From: Rubrivivax benzoatilyticus JA2 = ATCC BAA-35
GTDB lineage: Bacteria; Pseudomonadota; Gammaproteobacteria; Burkholderiales; Burkholderiaceae_C
Reading direction: 5' to 3'
DNA: 64,000 bases
NCBI RefSeq assembly: GCF_000190375.1
Contig: NZ_AEWG01000076.1
Span: forward strand, 1-64,000
Position 1 is the stretch's first letter, and each line of letters opens with the position of its first letter. Both the position numbers and the translations under genes were made by a program. Shown piece by piece: positions 56,279 through 63,324 of this stretch. A model generated the notes under the pieces. It made no database searches. It worked only from the letters and a program-made list of their open reading frames with translations, and was not told the DNA's origin.

Positions 56279-57685
56279 ATGAGAACGCCCATCCCTCCCG
56301 ACGACAGCACCCCCCATCGCCCGTCCGCCAGCGTGCTGAAGATCGCGAACCTCGACGCCGGCGCCTCGATGTGCTGGCAGCCGCCGCAGGCTTCCAATCC
56401 GCTGGTGCAGGCGATGCCGCACGGCGAGGCCCAGACGGCCCGGTCGCTGTACGAGGCCGCGCTGCGTGGCCTGGCCGCGCGCGCCGACGAGCCGATCGCG
56501 GTGTCGGCCCGCGTGCCGTTCTGCGCCGCGCACTGCTTCTGCTGCGACCGGGACATCCGCGCCGCGCAGCCCGACGACGTCATCGACGACTACGTCGCCG
56601 GCCTGGTCGAGGAGATCCGCGAAGTCGCGCAGCTGCTCGGCGGCCGGCGCGAGGTGCTGCAGTTCCACCTCGGCGGCGGCACCGCCAGCGAGCTGACCGG
56701 CTCGCAGCTCGCGCGCCTGGTGCAGGCGATGCAGTCGGAGTGGCGCATGCCGGCGGACATCGACATGTCCTGCGAATGCGACCCGCGCCGCGTCAGCCAG
56801 ACGATGTTCGAGGTGCTGCGCGGGCTGGGCTTCCGCCGTGTCTCGCTGGGTGTGCTCGATCTCGACCCCGGCGTGCAGCAGGCCATCGGCCGGCGCCAGT
56901 CGGCAGCGCTGATCGACGACGTCTGCGAGCTCGCGCGTTCGGCCGGCATCGAGTACATCAACCTCGACGTCATGATCGGTCTGCCGCGCCAGACGATGGC
57001 CAGCTGGTGCACGACGATCGACCGCCTGATCGCGATGGGCCCCGAGCGCATCCGTCTGGCGCGCTACCACCACCGGCCCTGGCATGCGCCGGCGCAGGTG
57101 GCGATCGACACCGAGTCGCTGCCGTCGCCGGCGCTGATGGCCGAACTCGCGCGCGCCAGCGCCGAGATGCTGCGCAATGCCGGCTACCGCTGGATCGGCG
57201 CCGACCAGTTCGTGCTCGAGCACGACGACCTGTCGCACGCGATGGACGACGGCCGGCTGCGCCGCAGCCTGATCTCCTACACCGCCGCGCCGGCCACGCC
57301 GCTGATCGGCCTGGGTGTCGGCGCGGTCGGCGAGGTCGACGGCGCGATGTTCTGGAACGACGGTTCGCAGGCCGCCTGGCGCAACGCGCTGCGCCACGGC
57401 CGTCTGCCGGTGGCCCAGGCGCGCCCGGCCACGCCCGGCAGCGTGCAGCGCCGCGCCGCCGTCGAGCGCCTGCTGTGTTCGCTGGAGCTGCCTGCCGCGC
57501 AGGCGCAGGGGCTGGAAGAAGGGTACGGCCGTCTGGCCGCGCGCGAGGCCGACGGCCTCGTGCGTGTGTTCGACGACCGCATCGTCGTCACCGAGACCGG
57601 GCGCCACGCGCTGCATGCGCTGTGCACCGAGCTCGACGAACCCGGCGCACAGCCGGAAGGGAGGTCCGCCCGGTGCGGTTGCTGA
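56279..57685 (+). CDS. hemN: HemN-type oxygen-independent coproporphyrinogen III oxidase
   Basis: A 468-residue radical-SAM protein. FCAAHCFCCDRD holds the cluster Cys82-x3-Cys86-x2-Cys89 with an additional Cys88. Other HemN segments are FHLGGGTASEL, MSCECDPRRVSQ, RRVSLGVLDLDPGVQQAIGR, NLDVMIGLPRQT and WIGADQFVLEHDDL (aligned to E. coli HemN). It would make protoporphyrinogen IX without oxygen for haem and bacteriochlorophyll. E. coli HemN has a fourth Cys just after the motif; here that position is Asp. An Fnr-type box lies upstream. Its stop overlaps the tetrahaem cytochrome start by 13 bases. Confidence 0.83.
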   Translation: MRTPIPPDDSTPHRPSASVLKIANLDAGASMCWQPPQASNPLVQAMPHGEAQTARSLYEAALRGLAARADEPIAVSARVPFCAAHCFCCDRDIRAAQPDDVIDDYVAGLVEEIREVAQLLGGRREVLQFHLGGGTASELTGSQLARLVQAMQSEWRMPADIDMSCECDPRRVSQTMFEVLRGLGFRRVSLGVLDLDPGVQQAIGRRQSAALIDDVCELARSAGIEYINLDVMIGLPRQTMASWCTTIDRLIAMGPERIRLARYHHRPWHAPAQVAIDTESLPSPALMAELARASAEMLRNAGYRWIGADQFVLEHDDLSHAMDDGRLRRSLISYTAAPATPLIGLGVGAVGEVDGAMFWNDGSQAAWRNALRHGRLPVAQARPATPGSVQRRAAVERLLCSLELPAAQAQGLEEGYGRLAAREADGLVRVFDDRIVVTETGRHALHALCTELDEPGAQPEGRSARCGC

Positions 57686-58416
57686 AACGGCGCACGGCGG
57701 CGGCATTCGGTGCCGCGGCCGTGGGCCTGGTCCTCGCGCTGGGGTTTCCGGCGCTCTTTCCGTCCGAGGCCGATGCGGCAGCTGCCGCCGCGGCTCCCGT
57801 CCTGGCGCCAGGCGCCGCGCCGGTGGTTCCGGCCACCGAGACCGCGCCGCCGCACCGTCCGCTGCGCGACAACCGGCCGCCGCAGGCGCCCGACCCGCAG
57901 GAGCCGCTGGTCTTCGGCGGCTATCCCGACGCGCCGGCCTTCAGCGTCGTGCCGCGCAAGCCGCACCTGGGGCTGTACCCGTGCAGCCAGTGCCACAAGG
58001 TGCTGCCGCTGAACAAGCAGCCGCGGGCGCTGGTCGCCGCGCCGCACGTCGCCTCGCTGCCGCACGGCGGCGGCCGCATGTGGTGCCTGGACTGCCACGT
58101 CGGCGAAGACCGCGACTGGCTGCGCACCATCGACGGCCGGCGTGTCGACTTCGACCAGTCGCAGCTCGTCTGCGGCCAGTGCCACGGCCCGCGCCACCGC
58201 GACTGGGCTTTCGGCGCCCACGGCAAGCGTGACGCCAACTGGCAGGGCGACCGCACGATCTACGCCTGCACGCACTGCCACGACGCGCACGACCCCAAGA
58301 TTCCGCCGCGCGAGGCCGCACCGCCGCCGCCGGTGCGTGCCGGCCTCGAACGCCCGGCGCTGACGCCGGCGCACGCCGCGCCCGTCTGGCAGCGCGCCGC
58401 TTCCGGAGCCCGATGA
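57673..58416 (+). CDS. Exported tetrahaem c-type cytochrome
   Basis: GTG at 57673 has GGGAGG eight bases upstream. The 247-residue protein has an N-terminal membrane/signal segment (about residues 8-28), an Ala/Pro-rich spacer and four CxxCH haem sites: CSQCH, CLDCH, CGQCH and CTHCH. Additional His residues in the domain (for example HVASLPHGGG and RHRDWAFGAHGKRD) may be sixth ligands. The spacing is unlike NrfB (five haems) or NapB (two). It starts inside hemN, and its stop overlaps the ferredoxin start. It probably shuttles electrons in the periplasm to or from the FeS/NrfD partners. Confidence 0.85.
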   Translation: MRLLKRRTAAAFGAAAVGLVLALGFPALFPSEADAAAAAAAPVLAPGAAPVVPATETAPPHRPLRDNRPPQAPDPQEPLVFGGYPDAPAFSVVPRKPHLGLYPCSQCHKVLPLNKQPRALVAAPHVASLPHGGGRMWCLDCHVGEDRDWLRTIDGRRVDFDQSQLVCGQCHGPRHRDWAFGAHGKRDANWQGDRTIYACTHCHDAHDPKIPPREAAPPPPVRAGLERPALTPAHAAPVWQRAASGAR

Positions 58417-59381
58417 TGAACCGCAAGCCCGACCCCGATCCGCCCGGCGGCGACGGCGCAGGCTTCCAAGCCTTGCGCCGCCGATTCCTCACCGGCGTGG
58501 CCGCCGCCGGCGGCGCCGCCGCGACCGCCCACGCCACCGGCGCCTGGGGTGGCCAGACGCTACAGGATGCGATGGGCAGCCTGCTGCAGGACCACTACCA
58601 GCGCATGACGAAGGACGAGATCCACGCCGCGCTGCAACGCATCGAGCGCAACGCCAGCCGCCGCTATGGCGTCGAGACCCGCTGCGAGGACGTGCCGCCG
58701 CTGCCGAACACCGTCTTCGGCTACGCGCTGAACATCAGCAAGTGCAAGGGCTACCGCGACTGCGTCGAGGCCTGCGTCAAGGAGAACAACCTCGGCCGTG
58801 ACTCGCAGATGCAGTACATCCGCGTGCTGCAGATGCCCGACGGCACGATGGACCTGGAGAAGGCCGAGCACTACTACGACGCCAAGCAAGTCCCGGTGCC
58901 CGGCCACTGGTATCTGCCGGTGCAGTGCATGCAGTGCGACAACCCGCCCTGCGTGAAGGCCTGTCCGACCAAGGCCACCTGGAAGGAGCCCGACGGCATC
59001 GTCGTCGTCGACTACGACTGGTGCATCGGCTGCCGTTACTGCATGACGGCCTGCCCGTACTGGGCACGCCACTTCAACTGGACCGAGCCGCAGATCCCGG
59101 CGGCCGAGTTCAACCCGAACCTCAGCTACCTCGGCAACCGTCCGCGGCCCAGGGGCGTCGTCGAGAAGTGCCACTTCTGCACCCAGCGCACGCGCAAGGG
59201 CCGCCAGCCGGCATGCCAGGAAGCCTGCCCGACCGGCGCACGCATCTTCGGCAACCTGCTCGACCCGAACAGCGAGATCCGCTGGGTGCTCGAGCACAAG
59301 ACCGTCTTCCGGCTGAAGGAGGACCTCGGCACCGAGCCCAAGTTCTGGTACTTCAGCGACGACCGGGTGAGTCCGGCATGA
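58413..59381 (+). CDS. Tat-exported four-cluster ferredoxin (NrfC/PsrB/DsrO-like)
   Basis: A 322-residue protein with the twin-arginine signal LRRRFLTGVAAAGG (residues about 23-36). Four Cys groups follow. Group II is CMQCDNPPCVKACP, III is CIGCRYCMTACP and IV is CHFC-x11-CQEACP, each complete. Group I reads CKGYRDCVEAC (Cys111, Cys117, Cys121) with Tyr114 where the second Cys is expected. It should be an electron-transfer subunit on the outer face of the membrane, partnering the NrfD-like protein. ATG 58413 overlaps the cytochrome stop; ATG 58416 is equally possible. No catalytic (molybdopterin or haem-nitrite) subunit is adjacent. Confidence 0.88.
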   Translation: MMNRKPDPDPPGGDGAGFQALRRRFLTGVAAAGGAAATAHATGAWGGQTLQDAMGSLLQDHYQRMTKDEIHAALQRIERNASRRYGVETRCEDVPPLPNTVFGYALNISKCKGYRDCVEACVKENNLGRDSQMQYIRVLQMPDGTMDLEKAEHYYDAKQVPVPGHWYLPVQCMQCDNPPCVKACPTKATWKEPDGIVVVDYDWCIGCRYCMTACPYWARHFNWTEPQIPAAEFNPNLSYLGNRPRPRGVVEKCHFCTQRTRKGRQPACQEACPTGARIFGNLLDPNSEIRWVLEHKTVFRLKEDLGTEPKFWYFSDDRVSPA

Positions 59382-60604
59382 ATCTCTCCCGCTTCGTGCT
59401 CGACGGCCTGCGTGCGATGGCCTCCGGCGGCGCGGCCTACCGGCGCTGGCTGGCCGCGCTGGCGGCGGTGATCGCCGCCGGCCTCTTCGCCTACGGCGGC
59501 CAGCTGCAGCAGGGCATGGTCGTCACCGGGATGAGCGACCAGGTCTCCTGGGGCTTCTACATCGCCAACTTCGCCTTCCTCGTCGGCATCGCGGCGGCGG
59601 CGGTGCTGCTGGTCATTCCGGCCTATCTGTTCCACCGAGGCGACGTCAAGCAGGTCGTCATCTACGGCGAGGCGCTGGCGGTCGCCGCGGTGGTCGCGGC
59701 GATGCTCTTCGTCACCGTCGACATCGGCCGGCCCGAGCGCATCTGGCACATGCTGCCGCTGGTCGGGCGCTTCAACTGGCCGCAGTCGATGCTGGCCTGG
59801 GACGTCGTCGTGCTCGTCGGCTACCTGCTGCTGAACCTCGGGCTGCCGGCCTACGTGCTGCACGCGCGCTGGCGCGGCGAGGAGCCGGTGACCGCGCGCT
59901 ACTTCCCGGTGGTCGTGGTCGCGATCTTCTGGGCGGTGTCGATCCACACCGTCACCGCCTTCCTGTTCTCGGCCAACGCCGGGCGGCCGCTGTGGCACAG
60001 CGCGCTGCTGGCGCCGCGTTTCATCGCCTCGGCCTTCGCGTCGGGGCCGGCGCTGATCATCCTGGCACTGCTGGCCTTGCGCCGCTGGGGCGGGTTGGCC
60101 GTGAAGCAGTCGGTCATCGACCTGCTGGCGGTGGTCATGACGGTGGCGCTGCAGATCAGCCTGTTCTTCGTCGGCGTCGAGCTGTTCACCGACTTCTACA
60201 ACGAGACCTCGCACGCGGCCTCGATCCGCTACCTGTTCTTCGGCCTGGCCGGCGCCGGCCAGCTGCAGCCCTGGATCTGGAGCGCGCTGGCGCTGAACGT
60301 CGTCGCGGTGGTGATCCTGTCGATCCACCCGCTGCGGCGCACGCCGCGGCTGCTGGCGCTGGCCTGCGGCCTGGCCTTCCTCGGCATCTGGATCGAGAAG
60401 GGCATGGGCCTGGTGGTGCCCGGCTACATCCCGACGCCGCTGGGCGAGATCTTCGAGTACGCGCCGAGCTGGCGCGAGTGGCTGGTGTCGGCCGGCATCT
60501 GGGCCTGCGGCGCGCTCGTCTTCACGCTGCTGGCCAAGGCCGCGCTGGCCTTCGACACCGGCCGCGCGCGGGCGCGGCCGGCGGCCGACGTCAAGGCGTC
60601 TTGA
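59378..60604 (+). CDS. NrfD/PsrC/DsrP-like quinone-interacting membrane protein
   Basis: A 408-residue integral-membrane protein with about ten hydrophobic segments. Family segments include MVVTGMSDQVSWGFYIANFA (residues 46-65), VTVDIGRPERIWHML and MLAWDVVVLVGYLLLNLGLP. At 408 residues it is closer to DsrP/HybB types with ten helices than to NrfD (318 residues, eight helices). Such proteins bind quinol or quinone near the membrane surface and exchange electrons with a four-cluster ferredoxin. Its ATG overlaps the ferredoxin stop (ATGA). Its last 14 bases overlap the convergent cytochrome gene. Confidence 0.87.
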   Translation: MNLSRFVLDGLRAMASGGAAYRRWLAALAAVIAAGLFAYGGQLQQGMVVTGMSDQVSWGFYIANFAFLVGIAAAAVLLVIPAYLFHRGDVKQVVIYGEALAVAAVVAAMLFVTVDIGRPERIWHMLPLVGRFNWPQSMLAWDVVVLVGYLLLNLGLPAYVLHARWRGEEPVTARYFPVVVVAIFWAVSIHTVTAFLFSANAGRPLWHSALLAPRFIASAFASGPALIILALLALRRWGGLAVKQSVIDLLAVVMTVALQISLFFVGVELFTDFYNETSHAASIRYLFFGLAGAGQLQPWIWSALALNVVAVVILSIHPLRRTPRLLALACGLAFLGIWIEKGMGLVVPGYIPTPLGEIFEYAPSWREWLVSAGIWACGALVFTLLAKAALAFDTGRARARPAADVKAS

Positions 60605-60920
60605 GGATCCAGTCGATCACGAGCTTGAGATCGGCGTCGCTGATGCGGGCCGGCGGGGTCGGCGTCATCGGCACCTTGCCGAAGATGCCGACGCTGCCCT
60701 TGCGCACGCGTTCGGCCATCACGGCCGGGGCGCCGGCCTGACCCTTGTACTTCTTCGCGATCTCCTGGTAGCTGGGGCCCAGGCCCTTGGCGACGGGCTG
60801 GTGGCAGACGGCGCAGCCGGCCTTGGTGGCCAGTTCGGCCGGCGTCGCGGCGAGGGCGCCGGAAGCGGCGAAAACGGTGCTGGTGGCGAGGATGAGAGGC
60901 GTGAGTTTCATGTGTTTCAT
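60591..60920 (-). CDS. Class I cytochrome c (c8/c551 type)
   Basis: A 109-residue secreted cytochrome. A signal peptide (MKHMKLTPLILATSTVFAASGALA) is cleaved before ATPAELA. One haem site, CAVCHQP, and the Met ligand in FGKVPMTPTPP fit the small pseudomonad c551 / Rubrivivax c8 class. Cytochromes of this type reduce the reaction-centre tetrahaem subunit in Rubrivivax, which fits the crt-bch genes next door. A later ATG three codons in is an alternative start. It is divergent from crtE. Confidence 0.9.
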   Translation of the reverse strand: MKHMKLTPLILATSTVFAASGALAATPAELATKAGCAVCHQPVAKGLGPSYQEIAKKYKGQAGAPAVMAERVRKGSVGIFGKVPMTPTPPARISDADLKLVIDWILKTP

Positions 60921-60989
60921 TCGGCCAAAGGGAGCGTGCGACTGTCTTGAGCCGCGTCAGTTCCGCTTTCTTGACAGAGGTCTGCCCCG

Positions 60990-61033
60990 TGTCAAAATCA
61001 GTTGACACTTTGGGGTGACATGACGACCTTACA
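60990..61033. promoter_or_regulatory. Tandem PpsR/CrtJ-type sites before crtE
   Basis: TGTCAAAATCAGTTGACA (60990-61007) is an exact TGT-N12-ACA palindrome. Eight bases further, 61016-61033 reads TGA-N12-ACA, one mismatch. The first site includes TTGACA, which resembles a -35 hexamer. PpsR/CrtJ tetramers bind paired sites of this kind in purple bacteria. Confidence 0.6.
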
Positions 61034-61072
61034 GCGGTGCGCCATCCGGTGCCGGGTCGTCGGAGGAAGTCG

Positions 61073-61993
61073 ATGAACATGCAGACCCGCATCGAACAGG
61101 CGCTGGAGGCGGCGGTTGCCGCCCAAGAGGGCGCCGGTTGCCCCCCGAAGCTGGCGGCGGCGATCCGCCACGCGGTGTTTCCCGGCGGTGCGCGCATCCG
61201 TCCTCAGCTGTGCATCGCTGTCGCGATGGCCAACGGCGACACCGACCCCGAACTGGCCGATGCCGCCGCGTCTGCGATCGAGCTGATCCACTGCGCCTCG
61301 CTGGTGCACGACGACCTGCCGTGTTTCGACGACGCGCCGACGCGCCGGGGCCAGCCCTCGGTGCACAAGGCCTACGGCGAACGCCTGGCCGTGCTCGCCG
61401 GCGACGCGCTGATCGTCACCGCCTTCCAGACCCTGGGTGCCGCCGGTGCCCGCCACCCGGAGCGCATGGCGCGCGTGCTGCAGACCGTGGCCCGCGGCGT
61501 CGGCACGCCGCTGGGCATCATTGCCGGCCAGGCCTGGGAGTGCGAGCCGCGTGTCGCGCTGTCCGACTACCAGCGCGCCAAGACCGGCGCCCTGTTCGCT
61601 GCGGCCACGGCCGCCGGTGCGCAGGCCTCGGGTGGTGACGGAGAGACCTGGCGTGCGCTCGGCGACTGGCTGGGCGAGGCCTATCAGGTGGCCGACGACG
61701 TGCGCGACGCGCTCGCCGACCCCGAGCAGCTCGGCAAGCCGGTCGGCCGCGACGTCGCGCTCGGCCGTCCGAGCTCGGCGATCCAGCACGGCCTCGTGGG
61801 CGCCGTCGAACATTTCGAGCGCCTGGTGCAGGGCGCGATCGATGCCATCCCCGACTGCAAGGGTGCCGGCATGCTGCGCCAGATCGTGCGCATGGAGTCC
61901 GAGCGCCTGGTGCCCAAGGCCTGGTGCGCCAACATCGAAGCGCTCGCCGCCGAGCGCGCCGCGGTCCGCGCCGCCACGATCCAGACCGCCTGA
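61073..61993 (+). CDS. crtE: Geranylgeranyl diphosphate synthase
   Basis: A 306-residue trans-prenyltransferase that supplies C20 diphosphate for carotenoids and the bacteriochlorophyll tail. The first Asp-rich region is HDDLPCFDDAPTRRG (about residues 81-95) and the second is YQVADDVRDAL. The PGGARIRPQL segment binds diphosphate. GGAGGAAG lies before ATG 61073. A farnesyl diphosphate synthase would look similar, but the crtF-bchC neighbours favour CrtE. crtF starts eight bases after its stop. Confidence 0.88.
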   Translation: MNMQTRIEQALEAAVAAQEGAGCPPKLAAAIRHAVFPGGARIRPQLCIAVAMANGDTDPELADAAASAIELIHCASLVHDDLPCFDDAPTRRGQPSVHKAYGERLAVLAGDALIVTAFQTLGAAGARHPERMARVLQTVARGVGTPLGIIAGQAWECEPRVALSDYQRAKTGALFAAATAAGAQASGGDGETWRALGDWLGEAYQVADDVRDALADPEQLGKPVGRDVALGRPSSAIQHGLVGAVEHFERLVQGAIDAIPDCKGAGMLRQIVRMESERLVPKAWCANIEALAAERAAVRAATIQTA

Positions 61994-62000
61994 CATCCCG

Positions 62001-63173
62001 ATGGACCGAGCCGAGACGAGGCCGCAGGCCGGGCCGCGCCGTTCCCCGACGCTGGCCGAACGCTTTCGCGACTGGAAGCACCGCACGATCGCCCGCCCCG
62101 GGTTCCAGAAGTGGGCCGCGGCCTTCCCGCTGACCCGCCCGGTGGCGCGCAAGCACGCCCGCGAGCTCTTCGACCTGCTGGCGGGCTTCGTCTATTCGCA
62201 GATCCTGCTGGCCTGCGTGCGCCTGGACGTGTTCCGCATGCTGGCCGACGGCCCGCTGCCGCTGGCCACCGTCGCCGAGCGCTGCGGCCTGAGCCTGGAG
62301 GCGACACGTCGCCTGGTGGCGGCTGCCGACTCGCTCGAGCTGCTGGACCTGCAGAGCGGGGACCTCGTCACGCTGGGGCGCCTGGGTGCGCCGCTGGTCG
62401 CCAACGAGGCGATCACGGCGATGGTCGAGCACCACGCGACGCTGTACGGCGACCTGACCGACCCCGTGGCGCTGCTGCGCGGCCAGGGGCGTCCGGCGAT
62501 GGCCGGCTACTGGCCGTATGCCGCGGCCGCCGATGCCGGCCCCGGCCTGCCGGCGACGCTGGCCACCGAGAAGGTCGCCGAGTACTCCAAGCTGATGACG
62601 GCCTCGCAGCCGCTGGTGGCGCGCGAGGTCATCGCCGCCTACCGCTTCGGCCGGCACAAGGTGCTGATGGACGTCGGTGGCGGCGAGGGCGCTTTCGTGC
62701 GCTGCGTGGCCGCCGAGGTGCCGGGTGTCGAGCTGCGGGTCTTCGACCTGCCGGCCGTCGCCGAGCGTGCCAACGAGAACTTCCGGCGCTGGGGTCTGGC
62801 CGGCCGCGCCCAGGCTTTCGGCGGCGACTTCTTCGCCGACGAGCTGCCGCGTGGTGCCGACGTGATCTCCCTCGTCCGCGTGGCCTTCGACCATCCGGAT
62901 GAACGGGTGTTGACGCTGTTCAAGAACGTGCGCCGGGCCTTGCCGGACAACGGCACGCTCGTGCTCGCCGAGGCGATGGCCGAGGTGCCCGGCGTCGAGC
63001 CGATCGGCGACGCGTACTTCGGCTTCTACCTGCTCGCGATGGGCCGCGGCCGTCCGCGTTCGGCGGCCCGCCTGACGCAGCTGCTGCACGAAGCCGGCTT
63101 CGCCAGCGTCCGTTCCCTGCCCACGCACATGCCGCTGCAGGCGGGTGTCCTGGTGGCGCGCTGCACTGCTTAA
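62001..63173 (+). CDS. crtF: Demethylspheroidene (hydroxyneurosporene) O-methyltransferase
   Basis: A 390-residue SAM-dependent O-methyltransferase of the spheroidene/spirilloxanthin pathway. It has an N-terminal winged-helix dimer domain (FVYSQILLACVRLDVFRML, LATVAERCGLSLEATRRLV), then the SAM site LMDVGGGEGAFVRCV (about 219-233), and VEPIGDAYFGFYLLAMGRGRPR near the C-terminus, a carotenoid/plant-type feature. ATG 62001 is eight bases after the crtE stop; no strong ribosome site, so coupling is likely. The CrtF assignment fits crtE before and bchC after. Confidence 0.9.
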   Translation: MDRAETRPQAGPRRSPTLAERFRDWKHRTIARPGFQKWAAAFPLTRPVARKHARELFDLLAGFVYSQILLACVRLDVFRMLADGPLPLATVAERCGLSLEATRRLVAAADSLELLDLQSGDLVTLGRLGAPLVANEAITAMVEHHATLYGDLTDPVALLRGQGRPAMAGYWPYAAAADAGPGLPATLATEKVAEYSKLMTASQPLVAREVIAAYRFGRHKVLMDVGGGEGAFVRCVAAEVPGVELRVFDLPAVAERANENFRRWGLAGRAQAFGGDFFADELPRGADVISLVRVAFDHPDERVLTLFKNVRRALPDNGTLVLAEAMAEVPGVEPIGDAYFGFYLLAMGRGRPRSAARLTQLLHEAGFASVRSLPTHMPLQAGVLVARCTA

Positions 63174-63192
63174 GGTTTCCTGATCTAAGGCA

Positions 63193-63236
63193 TGTCCAGC
63201 CACCTTGACACACTGAACTGTCAGCTTAAGATGACG
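63193..63236. promoter_or_regulatory. Tandem PpsR/CrtJ-type sites before bchC
   Basis: 63193-63210 reads TGTCCAGCCACCTTGACA, exact TGT-N12-ACA with TTGACA at its right end. 63219-63236 reads TGT-N12-ACG, one mismatch, again after eight bases. They lie 89-132 bases before the bchC ATG. Confidence 0.6.
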
Positions 63237-63324
63237 TCGTGATGTTGAAGCCGATGAAGCACCGTTCGCCGACGTGGCCTGTGATGCCGCCGATGGTCCG
63301 TCCGCTCTCGGCATGGAGGGCTGC

